From the NCBI GenBank assembly GCA_947447265.1, contig CANFKC010000002.1, positions 124,001-188,000 of the forward strand: a DNA stretch of 64,000 nt, written 5' to 3'. Source of the stretch: Chitinophagaceae bacterium (GTDB lineage Bacteria; Bacteroidota; Bacteroidia; Chitinophagales; Chitinophagaceae). A model generated the notes under the pieces. The model was not told the origin of the DNA and made no database searches. It saw only the letters and a program-made list of their open reading frames with translations. Both the position numbers and the translations under genes were made by a program. This document shows, in pieces, positions 41,107 through 49,092 of this stretch; the stretch's first letter is position 1, and each line of letters opens with the position of its first letter.

Positions 41107-41658
41107 ATGATGTTGGAAACGGGAGTTACCCAGGTAGAACTTATCGTCCTAATTAAAGAGCGGAGCTCGGAGGGGTTTAATGTACTCTACAAAAATTACG
41201 CTGACGCCCTTTATGGTGTAATCAACCGCATTGTGTTGAATACTGCCAGTGCCGAAGATTTGCTGCAAGATACCTTTGTGAAGATTTGGAAGAACATTGA
41301 TAGTTATGATGAATGCAAAGGCACTTTCTTTACCTGGATGCTCAATATTGCCCGAAATACCAGCATTGATCTTGATCACCTCAGAACAAAGCAATTCAAA
41401 AATCAAAAAGTTACCGGCTCTGACGAGGTTTTACTCTTTGAAACCGGTACAGGTAGCCGGAAGTCTGATTCGAATACTGACGCTATCGGTTTGCGGAGCG
41501 CTGTTGATAAGATGGAAGACAAGTACAAAGAGGTGATCAACATCATTTATTTTTATGGTTATACTTACGAAGAAACCGCTAAGCTATTGGATGTGCCGGT
41601 CGGTACAGTAAAAACAAGGGCAAGAAAAGCATTGAGTTTATTAAGAAATACAATATAG
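41107..41658 (+). CDS. ECF RNA polymerase sigma factor 1
   Basis: 183 residues. Region 2 (about 20-90): LYKNYADALYGVINRIVLNTASAEDLLQDTFVKIWKNI and FFTWMLNIARNTSID; region 4 (about 122-180): DKYKEVINIIYFYGYTYEETAKLLDVPVGTVKTRARKALSLLR. The promoter-reading helix is TAKLLDVPVGTVKTRARKAL. It is followed without any gap by a cupin protein that should be its anti-sigma factor. It is a paralogue of the sigma factor 0.9 kb downstream. Confidence 0.92.
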   Translation: MMLETGVTQVELIVLIKERSSEGFNVLYKNYADALYGVINRIVLNTASAEDLLQDTFVKIWKNIDSYDECKGTFFTWMLNIARNTSIDLDHLRTKQFKNQKVTGSDEVLLFETGTGSRKSDSNTDAIGLRSAVDKMEDKYKEVINIIYFYGYTYEETAKLLDVPVGTVKTRARKALSLLRNTI

Positions 41659-42258
41659 ATGGATATACCGGAGTATATTAAAAGCGGTGTTTTAGAAGAT
41701 TATTGCCTTGGTGTGCTTAATCAGGAGCAGAAGGAAGCAGTGGAAAAGAATTGTGCGGAGTTTCCCGAGCTGAAAAAAGAACTGGTTTTACTGCAAACAG
41801 GCATGGAGCGGTTTGTTACTGAACAGCCGGTATGGCGCAAGGCTGCCCTGAAAGATGATATATGGGCTGTATTAAGCAATGTAAATATAGAAGAGGCAGC
41901 GGTAACGGGGTCGTTTCCAATTATCAATAAATATTCTGACCACAATAATTGGCTTAAAATGGTAACCCCATTATTGCCGGCAGACTTTTCTGAAGGCACT
42001 TTTATGAAGGTAATTCAGGATAATGAGTCTGTTACCCAAATGCTCGTCATGTCGTATATAGGCCAGGACGAAGAAGAACACGATGACCTGAAAGAGTGTT
42101 TTATGATACTGGATGGGGAGTGTGAATGTAATATTGGTGGCAACATCATACCGCTAAAAGCGGGTGGCTTTATTGATATTCCGTTACATACAAACCACAG
42201 CGTAAAAGTAACGTCTTCTTATCCTGTTACGGCTATCATGCAGCGTATTGCTGTCTAG
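41659..42258 (+). CDS. Cupin-type anti-sigma factor
   Basis: 199 residues, directly adjoining the sigma factor stop codon. The N-terminal region YIKSGVLEDYCLGVLNQEQKEAVEKNCAEFPELKKEL (5-42) is the anti-sigma helical module seen in ChrR/RskA-like proteins. The C-terminal 100 residues form a cupin: HDDLKECFMILDGECECNIGG and IPLKAGGFIDIPLHTNHSVKV. Unlike ChrR it has no HxxxCxxC zinc site in the N-terminal part, and the cupin metal residues are incomplete. It may sense a stress by a different route, or bind the sigma factor in a metal-independent way. Cytosolic: no membrane segment. Confidence 0.83.
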   Translation: MDIPEYIKSGVLEDYCLGVLNQEQKEAVEKNCAEFPELKKELVLLQTGMERFVTEQPVWRKAALKDDIWAVLSNVNIEEAAVTGSFPIINKYSDHNNWLKMVTPLLPADFSEGTFMKVIQDNESVTQMLVMSYIGQDEEEHDDLKECFMILDGECECNIGGNIIPLKAGGFIDIPLHTNHSVKVTSSYPVTAIMQRIAV

Positions 42259-42589
42259 AAATATTTTTGAACTATTTTATGCAAAGCTGCGGTCCTCGGG
42301 ATTCGCAGCTTTTCTTTTTCTGTTACAGGGTAAACACTTTCCAACGTCCGTCCACTTAATGGATACTAGCCTACGCTAGAATTTTCAAATTGGTCAATCC
42401 GCATGCTACTTTTTCTCGGCTTAAATGTTTCCTCAACTGCCTCCAAAACAAGGAGTTGATTTAAGTTTTGTAATTTTTAATGGTAATTGTATAACACTTT
42501 CGGTAGCACCTTGTCTCATCTTTACATTAGGAAAGTGATAGTGTCTAAAAAGTTGACCTAAAATTATACACTCCCAAAAATATTTCAAG
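42259..42589. other. 331-bp intergenic region between the two sigma operons
   Basis: Holds the terminator at 42283-42320. No exact promoter for the second sigma gene was found and no other gene is seen. Confidence 0.4.
42283..42320 (+). terminator. Terminator of the sigma/anti-sigma operon
   Basis: Stem AAAGCTGCG/CGCAGCTTT with a 12-nt loop, then TCTTTTTC. Confidence 0.85.
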
Positions 42590-43222
42590 ATGGAATCATT
42601 AATGACCGCAACACCAGCTCAGAAAGCAACTATATTGTCTTCAGTTTATGTGACCAATAATGCAATGTATCGCAAGGTTGACCGACAGGCTGCCAATGCC
42701 CAAACAATGTTACACATCAACATGGTGAAAGGGCTCGATCCTGAGGGATTTAGTTGTATCTACGATAACTATTCAGGGGCCTTATTTAATGTTATCAGCC
42801 GTATAATTGAAGACAGGTCAACTGCCGAAGATCTTTTACAGGATAGCTTCGTTAAAATATGGGCCAACATTCATCATTATGATGAGTCAAAGAGTTCATT
42901 TTTTACCTGGATGCTCAACATTGCCCGAAATGCCTGTATCGATCATTTACGTACCAAAAAATATAAAAATCTGAAAAGCACATCATTCGGCGACCAGTAT
43001 TTTTCTGCCGAGGTGAGTACTTCACGTAAAGTAAACCACGACACTATAGGGCTAAAGAACATAGTAAACCGCCTCGACGATAAGTACCGGTGCGTAATCA
43101 ACGCAATTTACTTCTATGGTTGTTCATACGATGAAGCGGCACTAATGCTCGATCTTCCTGTGGGCACAGTTAAAACACGTGCAAGAAGAGGACTAGGCTT
43201 ATTAAAACTGCAACTGGACTAA
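42590..43222 (+). CDS. ECF RNA polymerase sigma factor 2
   Basis: 210 residues. Same region 2 and region 4 pattern as sigma factor 1 (SAEDLLQDTF / TAEDLLQDSF; FFTWMLNIARN in both; DLPVGTVKTRARRGL), so the two are duplicates. It carries about 30 extra residues at the N-terminus (ESLMTATPAQKATIL...) with no motif. If the true start is the later Met in 'INMVKGLDPEGF' (residue 45) the length would match sigma factor 1. No anti-sigma gene follows; the next gene lies on the other strand. Confidence 0.9.
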   Translation: MESLMTATPAQKATILSSVYVTNNAMYRKVDRQAANAQTMLHINMVKGLDPEGFSCIYDNYSGALFNVISRIIEDRSTAEDLLQDSFVKIWANIHHYDESKSSFFTWMLNIARNACIDHLRTKKYKNLKSTSFGDQYFSAEVSTSRKVNHDTIGLKNIVNRLDDKYRCVINAIYFYGCSYDEAALMLDLPVGTVKTRARRGLGLLKLQLD

Positions 43223-43247
43223 GCTATCTGCATTGGTCCCTAGCTCC

Positions 43248-43913
43248 TTATTCTTTTGTGATAAATATCCTGTTTATACTGTTAGATATAATGTGATGTT
43301 TCGGGAATGCCGAGGCAAAATTGATTTGGGTGGTGGTCCATTTCATCATATCGTTGATAATAAAGTTAAGAGCCAACCTTCCACCCGGCTTTAGGCTTTC
43401 CCTGCACTTCATTAGGAAATCAGTAGATGTTGCAAAGTCCGGCACTTCCCGTCCGTCAAATATATCAACAAATATCAGGTCGAATTTCTCCGTGTTATTA
43501 TCCATAAACACCTTTGCATCCTCGCAATAAGGGTTGAGTTTGGTGGCGGTATTAGCCGCCAGGAATTCCAGCGCCAGCTTTAATACAACTTTATCCAGTT
43601 CCACGAGCGTAAATAACGGCTCATAACCCCGTTCTTCCATTATCTGTACGGTACTGCCGAGTCCCACACCTAAAATAAGCATGCTATTAACCTTAGGAAG
43701 AAAAGGTTTTAGATAATCGGCAACTGCGACTCCCGGAGTGTAATATTTCCCATCAGAATACAATGCATCTTCAGTAGCCAGCTGAATCCTGTCCTTATAC
43801 AATAAAAGTTCCAGGTGCGGGTTGGTATAACCTACTTCATTTTTAAGCCAGACAGGTTTAAGGTAGCTCAGAACGCGCTTGTATATTGGTATTTTTCTTT
43901 TGTCGAAACTCAC
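43248..43913 (-). CDS. Spermidine-synthase-like methyltransferase-fold protein
   Basis: 221 residues. Class I Rossmann fold with MLILGVGLGSTVQIM (78-92), VELDKVVLKLA (104-114) and the acidic block DLIFVDIFDGREVPDF (144-159), which is the spermidine synthase catalytic-strand pattern (D...D). The N-terminal beta-strand tetramerisation domain of true spermidine synthases is short here. Function could be polyamine synthesis or methylation; the family is often annotated 'fused MFS/spermidine synthase-like'. Monocistronic. Confidence 0.8.
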   Translation of the reverse strand: MSFDKRKIPIYKRVLSYLKPVWLKNEVGYTNPHLELLLYKDRIQLATEDALYSDGKYYTPGVAVADYLKPFLPKVNSMLILGVGLGSTVQIMEERGYEPLFTLVELDKVVLKLALEFLAANTATKLNPYCEDAKVFMDNNTEKFDLIFVDIFDGREVPDFATSTDFLMKCRESLKPGGRLALNFIINDMMKWTTTQINFASAFPKHHIISNSINRIFITKE

Positions 43914-44042
43914 GGGGCGTAAATGTTGAATGGAAAATCAGTGTTGCTCAAATATGATTAAAGCATTTAAGAATAAAAATGTATTGCTTATTAAATGTTG
44001 TCCCGACTTGTTTAAGAACATTGGGGATTGAAATTAGCCATT

Positions 44043-44721
44043 GCCCTGTAAGGGCTTTCCTGTTTGTAGTCTGGGTTGCGAAATTATCGTTTATGCCATG
44101 TAGGGGCTGTCCAATAGAGGGTATTATTCATCTTCTGGGAGTTTAAATATATAACTCTCTTCGTAGGGTATGTCGAATTTTTGAAGCATTTTCTTGTATT
44201 CTTCGAGAAAACTAATTTTTTTGTGATGCTCTTGCTGGTTCATAATATACTTGACTACATTGTCAATGTAGGACCTTGAGTAACTAAAAGCCCCATAACC
44301 ATCTTGCCATTGAAATTTACGGTTTGTGAGTTTTTCTTTATTAATCCATTCAGATGAGTCTCCTTTAACAATCCGCATAAAGTCTGAAACAGAATGCGTT
44401 GGATGCAAGCCGACGAAAATATGGAGATGGTCAGGCATGTTGTTTATAGCGAGCATTTTGTGGCCATTTGTTTTTGCTATTGAGGAGATGTAGATTCTCA
44501 GACGCTCATCCCAAGCGGGGTGCAGCATTGCCATCCTGTACTTAGGCGCAAAGACACATTGAATGTAAAGTTGGGTGTAGGTATTTGCCATCATCTCCAG
44601 AATTTCGGTAGCTGTTTTGTCCGCTTCATCTGCCAATATTTATTTGCAATAGGATAGCCCCAAGGGGGCATTAAAACATTGAATATCTTGAAGACTACAA
44701 ACGGGCAGGCCCTTACAGGGC
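44043..44721 (-). mobile_element. IS200/RAYT-like element with inverted ends
   Basis: A Y1 transposase gene bounded by imperfect 29-bp inverted repeats: 44043-44071 and 44693-44721. Each end is itself palindromic, GCCCTGTAAGGGC, and continues with a GTTTGTAGTC/GACTACAAAC arm. These palindromic ends are the likely single-strand recognition hairpins of a Y1 enzyme. Confidence 0.72.
44124..44591 (-). CDS. Y1 (IS200-like/RAYT-type) transposase
   Basis: 156 residues from the ATG that gives MANTYTQLYIQCVFAPKYR, preceded by GGAG; the longer frame adds 15 unlikely residues. HUH nuclease motif PDHLHIFVG (His-x-His), and the catalytic Tyr candidate in SRSYIDNVVKYIMNQQEHHK. The GYGAFSYS block is characteristic of the Bacteroidota branch of IS200-like/RAYT proteins. 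Complete, so the element may still be active. It sits between the spermidine-synthase-like gene and plsY. Confidence 0.9.
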   Translation of the reverse strand: MANTYTQLYIQCVFAPKYRMAMLHPAWDERLRIYISSIAKTNGHKMLAINNMPDHLHIFVGLHPTHSVSDFMRIVKGDSSEWINKEKLTNRKFQWQDGYGAFSYSRSYIDNVVKYIMNQQEHHKKISFLEEYKKMLQKFDIPYEESYIFKLPEDE

Positions 44722-44900
44722 GTTACCGTGAAATTAAGATTTTTTTCGAAGCTATTAATCTTTCGGATACGGCACTCTTATTTTGCTGGTAAATCCCTGA
44801 TTGGGAAGCGACAATTTAAAGCATGTTCTGACAAACAGTTGCAATTGTATCTGAATGATGCAAATTGTTTCTACCAAAGCTAAAAACTAAAAGGACGGAC
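44592..44900. other. Intergenic region holding the right end of the transposon
   Basis: Contains the right inverted end (44693-44721) and a short AT-rich leader towards plsY's terminator side. No gene is seen. Confidence 0.5.
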
Positions 44901-45533
44901 TTACTCTCCGTCTTTCCTTTTCTTGAAGAACGGCACCTTGCTTTCATTGCCGTTAATGAGCCGGCTTATGTTCTTATAATGCGTAAGCACCACAAGGAAG
45001 GCTGTGGCTATCGCGAACAGTTTGTAACTAAGTTCCGGTGCATTAAATATGAATACAATTAATACCGGGAACGCTATACTTGCTGTTATGGAACTTAATG
45101 AAACATACCTTGTTAAGTACAACATACAGAAAAACACCCCAACCAGGCTTACGGCAACGATTGGCTGTATGGAAAGTATCATACCGAACAAGGTAGCGAT
45201 ACCCTTTCCACCCCGAAATTCGGCCCAGATAGGGAAGATATGACCAAGAACTGAAGCTAACCCAAGGAATACCTGCAGGTTAACAAAGGCTTCCATATGT
45301 ATATTGAGATGGGAGAACAAGGCAAGTTTTACCGCAAGAAAGCCTTTCAGCATATCCATGAGCATTACTCCGGACCCTGCTTTTGGTCCAAGTGTCCTGA
45401 AGGTATTGGTGGCGCCCGCGTTTCCGCTGCCGTGTTCCCTGATGTCCAAGCCATAAACCCACTTACTCACCCAAACCGCAGATGGAATGGAGCCGATCAG
45501 GTAAGCTAAAACAAGAAGAATTGCAATTTGCAT
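44901..45533 (-). CDS. plsY: Glycerol-3-phosphate acyltransferase PlsY
   Basis: Acylates glycerol-3-phosphate with acyl-phosphate in phospholipid synthesis. 210 residues with about five membrane helices and the conserved loops SGNAGATNTFRTLGP (36-50; first motif), KGFLAVKLAL (63-72) and GKGIATLFGMIL (106-120 region). The charged tail GNESKVPFFKKRKDGE is cytosolic. Monocistronic in appearance, upstream of prmA on the same strand. Confidence 0.95.
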   Translation of the reverse strand: MQIAILLVLAYLIGSIPSAVWVSKWVYGLDIREHGSGNAGATNTFRTLGPKAGSGVMLMDMLKGFLAVKLALFSHLNIHMEAFVNLQVFLGLASVLGHIFPIWAEFRGGKGIATLFGMILSIQPIVAVSLVGVFFCMLYLTRYVSLSSITASIAFPVLIVFIFNAPELSYKLFAIATAFLVVLTHYKNISRLINGNESKVPFFKKRKDGE

Positions 45534-45649
45534 TAGATTTTTAAAATTGGTAAAGAAACAAATTTAACGGATTGCTATCACATTTCCTAATAGGCTGTTA
45601 GAAATTAGCAATGCATTATTTCACTTATTTTCATTACCATAGGCCATTA

Positions 45650-46459
45650 TTATTTTACGAAGGACATCGCGATCCAGTTATTTAAATGCCTGGTTCCGCT
45701 AAAGGTAAAGCCGGCTTTCAGGGCATCCGTTTTTACAATTTCTTCATCTTCGGTCAGCAGGCCGCTCATTAAAACTATGCCGCCCTTTTTGGTGTTGCTA
45801 TAAAGTTCGGGCATGTATTGCAATAGAATATGCCTGTTAATGTTAGCTAATATCACATCTTGTATCAGTACCGGGATATGGCCGTCTGTTTCTAGCATAG
45901 CCGTAACTTTCGTGCAATTATTGCGGATGATGTTCTCATTTGCGTTTTCAACCGACCACTCGTCATTATCAATGGCCAGCAGATATGCCGCTCCCAGTTT
46001 TTCTCCGAGTATCGCCAGTACACCTGTGCCTGTGCCAAAATCTAATACATGCTTACCCTTAAAGTCAATATCCCGCATCATCAGCATCATTAGCTGTGTA
46101 GTAGCATGGTGCCCGGTCCCGAATGACATTTTCGGGGTAATGACAATATCGTAAAGCGTATTGACTTCTATATTATGAAAATCAGCACGGAGCGTAACAA
46201 AGTCTTCAACTATTACGGGTTCAAAATTGCTTTCCCATAACTGGTTCCAGTTTTGCTTCGGGACAATTTCAATATTGAAGGGTACCTCACGCGTTATTTC
46301 TTTTAATGCGCCTTCATTAAAGCTGGTCTCGTTAATATAAGCCAGCAAGGTATTGTTGTTTTGTTCAAAACCTTCAAAACCTATTTCTGAAAGTTCGGCT
46401 ACCAGTATGTCCTGGTTAGCTTCCGGCATCTCATTGAATATTACTTTTATAGTTTGCAT
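45650..46459 (-). CDS. prmA: Ribosomal protein L11 methyltransferase
   Basis: Trimethylates ribosomal protein L11. N-terminal substrate-binding domain (1-90), linker TPKMSFGTGHHATTQLMM (109-126, a strong family block) and methyltransferase domain with DFGTGTGVLAILGEKLGA (138-155) and VILANINRHILLQ (203-215). 269 residues. It lies 31 bp downstream of nadB on the same strand, so the two are likely co-transcribed. Confidence 0.93.
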   Translation of the reverse strand: MQTIKVIFNEMPEANQDILVAELSEIGFEGFEQNNNTLLAYINETSFNEGALKEITREVPFNIEIVPKQNWNQLWESNFEPVIVEDFVTLRADFHNIEVNTLYDIVITPKMSFGTGHHATTQLMMLMMRDIDFKGKHVLDFGTGTGVLAILGEKLGAAYLLAIDNDEWSVENANENIIRNNCTKVTAMLETDGHIPVLIQDVILANINRHILLQYMPELYSNTKKGGIVLMSGLLTEDEEIVKTDALKAGFTFSGTRHLNNWIAMSFVK

Positions 46460-46490
46460 AGTGGTAATTATTAGGCAACGGGTATTTTTT

Positions 46491-48089
46491 CTATTGAACT
46501 ATCTGCTGAACCAGGTCAGCTTTATTGGGGTAATCGGTATTAAAGTGCAGTCCGCGGCTTTCCTTTCTGAATCGTGCGCCCTTTACAACCAGATAGCCGA
46601 TGGTAATAAGGTTACGCAATTCGCATAGTTGGGGTGACAGCACAGTCGTCTTATACAGGTCTTCGGTCTCCAAATGCAACAGGTCCAGGCGGGACATGGC
46701 CCTATCCAGACGGATGTCGTTGCGGACGATACCTACATAGTCGCTCATCACCAACTGCAGCTCTTTCAGGCTCTGCGTTATCAATATCATTTCCTTTGGC
46801 GCTGTTGTGCCCGATGCGTTCCAGTCAGGTACGGCATCATTAAAGCTAAGGTCGCCCAGGTGTTGCGCCATATTTTCGGTGCATCGGTGTGCAAATACCA
46901 ATGCCTCTAGTAAAGAATTAGAGGCAAGGCGGTTGGCTCCGTGCAGACCAGTGCTGCTGCATTCGCCGCAGGCATATAGATTAATAATAGAAGAACGCCC
47001 CTGATCGTCGGTCTTAATGCCACCACAGCAATAGTGGGCAGCCGGCGCCACAGGAATCAATTGCTGCAAGGCATCAATACCTATGCTGGCGCACTTAGCG
47101 TAAATATTGGGAAAGTGATTTTTAAACTTTTCCGGGTCCATGTGCCTGCAGTCCAGGTATACATGCTCGGTTCCGGCCTTTTTCATTTCACTGTCAATGG
47201 CACGGGCTACTACATCGCGGGGTGCCAGGTCGGCACGTGGGTCATAGTTAGGCATAAAAGCCTCGCCGTTCTTATTGCGCAGTATACCTCCATCTCCCCG
47301 CACAGCTTCGGTTATCAGGAACGACGGGCTAACTCCCGCTTCATACAAGGCGGTAGGGTGAAACTGGATGAACTCCATATTTTCAATACGACCCTTAGCC
47401 CGGTATACCATGGCAATACCATCGCCGGTAGCTATTCGCGGGTTAGTGGTAGTACGGTATACCTGGCCCGCTCCGCCGGTCGACATAAGCGTTACCTTGC
47501 TCAATATCTTTTCAATATTGTTATTGGTCAGGTTGAGCGCATAAACCCCGTAGCAGGTGATATCGGGAGTTGACCTCGTAACCAGATAACCCAAATGGTG
47601 CTGCGTAATAATATCGACCACGAACCAGTGGTTATGAATCTGTATGTTAGGGTGCTTCTTTGCTTCTTCAATCAGCGCCCTTTCCATCTCTACTCCGGTA
47701 ATATCTTTATGGTGCAGTATCCTGAATTCAGAATGGCCCCCTTCTTTGCCACGCATAAATCCACCTTCAACATCTTTGTCAAACTTGGTGCCCCATTCAA
47801 TTATTTCGTTCACACGTTCCGGGCCCTCTTTTACCACTATTTCTACAATGTGCGGGTTGCAGAGGCCGTCGCCGGCAACAAGTGTGTCTTCAATATGCTT
47901 CTGGAAACTGTCATGCTCAAGGTCATTTACCACGGCAATGCCACCCTGGGCATACTTGGTATTGGTTTCATCAGTATTGGCCTTAGTGAGTATGGTAATA
48001 GTTTGGTCAGGGAACCGACGGGCTAATTTTACAGCCGATGTAAGTCCTGCTATACCTGAGCCAATAATGAGTATATCGGTTTTGAGCAT
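46491..48089 (-). CDS. nadB: L-aspartate oxidase
   Basis: FAD enzyme that oxidises L-aspartate to iminoaspartate in de novo NAD synthesis. N-terminal dinucleotide fold ILIIGSGIAGLTSAVKLA (7-24), the flavin/substrate loop TKYAQGGIAVV (45-55), GGAGQVYRTTTNPRIATGDG and HFPNIYAKC... APAAHYCCGGIKTD blocks, and the C-terminal helical domain (LKELQLVMSDYVGIVR). 532 aa. nadA and nadC are not in the window. Confidence 0.95.
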   Translation of the reverse strand: MLKTDILIIGSGIAGLTSAVKLARRFPDQTITILTKANTDETNTKYAQGGIAVVNDLEHDSFQKHIEDTLVAGDGLCNPHIVEIVVKEGPERVNEIIEWGTKFDKDVEGGFMRGKEGGHSEFRILHHKDITGVEMERALIEEAKKHPNIQIHNHWFVVDIITQHHLGYLVTRSTPDITCYGVYALNLTNNNIEKILSKVTLMSTGGAGQVYRTTTNPRIATGDGIAMVYRAKGRIENMEFIQFHPTALYEAGVSPSFLITEAVRGDGGILRNKNGEAFMPNYDPRADLAPRDVVARAIDSEMKKAGTEHVYLDCRHMDPEKFKNHFPNIYAKCASIGIDALQQLIPVAPAAHYCCGGIKTDDQGRSSIINLYACGECSSTGLHGANRLASNSLLEALVFAHRCTENMAQHLGDLSFNDAVPDWNASGTTAPKEMILITQSLKELQLVMSDYVGIVRNDIRLDRAMSRLDLLHLETEDLYKTTVLSPQLCELRNLITIGYLVVKGARFRKESRGLHFNTDYPNKADLVQQIVQ

Positions 48090-48319
48090 GATGGTGTTTA
48101 GTTAAGGTATCCTTTGTCTTTCTCTCTATTAAAAAACGCTAAAAGGTAGCTATAAGTATAGACCCACAAAAGAAGTTAGCTACCGTAAAATTAATGGGTT
48201 AAGGTGACTAAACCTTAATTCCTTGCAAAAAGTGGTATCAATTTATGTTTTATTTAGGAATGAATTAAAATCAAAGGATTGGGTGCAGATTTTTTTCGCG
48301 ACCTAAGGCATTGTTTTTT

Positions 48320-48347
48320 CGCCGTTGTTGGTGTTTTCACCAACAAC
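48320..48347 (+). repeat. Palindromic dispersed repeat (copy at 48.3 kb)
   Basis: GTTGTTGGTG-TTTT-CACCAACAAC, a perfect 10-bp stem; 25 of 28 bases match the site at 25511-25538. Confidence 0.7.
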
Positions 48348-48460
48348 TGTCGGGAAGAGCTCTATTCATTGCGAACAGGCTATTTCGAAGAGATTTGCAG
48401 CAAAGCAGTCATAAACGGAAATCACTTGCATCAACTAGGGTGGGGAATCCCCAAACAAAA

Positions 48461-48487
48461 AAATCTCAGGCACAAAGCCTGAGATTT
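48461..48487 (-). terminator. Terminator of the TlpA-like gene
   Basis: Perfect 11-bp stem AAATCTCAGGC/GCCTGAGATTT with a 5-nt loop, then T residues on the minus strand. Confidence 0.88.
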
Positions 48488-48509
48488 ACAGTTAAAATTC
48501 AATTGACAA

Positions 48510-48998
48510 TTACTTTGATAGTTCCTTAATCTTAGCTAACACCTGTGATTCGCCACCTTCTTCATAACCAATGTGGGTAAATGCAACCTTACCTGTTTTG
48601 TCAATAATAAGGGTGTACGGCACCGACTGGAAGTTCAGGGAACGTTTCAGGTCAGAATTTGGATCGATGTAGAATGGGAATGACCAGCCCTGCGATTTGG
48701 CATAGGTCCTTGCAACACCTTCCGCACGCGTTTCATCTATAGAAATGGTGATGAAATTAAAGTCGGCTTCCTTTTTCCATGCCGGCAGTGCGTTAGCGAT
48801 ATTCTTAATTTCTTTCTTGCATGGTATACACCAGGTAGCCCAGAAACTAATAACATTTACCTTGCCTTTTTCAATAATACTATTGAAGGCTATTTTCTTA
48901 CCAGACTCAAGATCTTTGATCTGGGTGTTAGGCAACTCCTGTGCATGCAGGCCTAATGCTAAAAACAAACCAGCAGCTGCTAAAACTAATTTTCTCAT
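48510..48998 (-). CDS. TlpA-like thioredoxin-fold protein
   Basis: 162 residues from the ATG giving MRKLVLAAAGLFLALGLHAQ, a standard signal peptide; the longer frame would hide it. Active site W56-C57-I-P-C60 in SFWATWCIPC and the cis-Pro strand VPYTLIID (about 124-131). Periplasmic disulfide reductase/oxidase of the AhpC-TSA/TlpA type. Its gene is divergent from a DUF6029 gene with a 94-bp gap between the starts; the DUF6029 partner may depend on it for disulfide handling (inference). Confidence 0.9.
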   Translation of the reverse strand: MRKLVLAAAGLFLALGLHAQELPNTQIKDLESGKKIAFNSIIEKGKVNVISFWATWCIPCKKEIKNIANALPAWKKEADFNFITISIDETRAEGVARTYAKSQGWSFPFYIDPNSDLKRSLNFQSVPYTLIIDKTGKVAFTHIGYEEGGESQVLAKIKELSK

Positions 48999-49092
48999 AA
49001 ATACTTGTTTTTGTAAAATAATAAGCGAAAACTTTGCCAAAATTGTATTTTGCGACTAATTTCGGAAAAAATTTAACAATCAGGCAATTTTG

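Larger units (their letters stand above)
48090..48509. other. 420-bp intergenic region with palindromic repeat and terminator
   Basis: Holds a 24-bp palindrome (48324-48347) and the TlpA terminator (48461-48487). The rest is AT-rich without a gene. Confidence 0.5.

Noticed and set aside
47034-47573. 179-codon plus-strand frame within nadB
   Set aside because: Antisense shadow of a well-conserved enzyme with no independent support.
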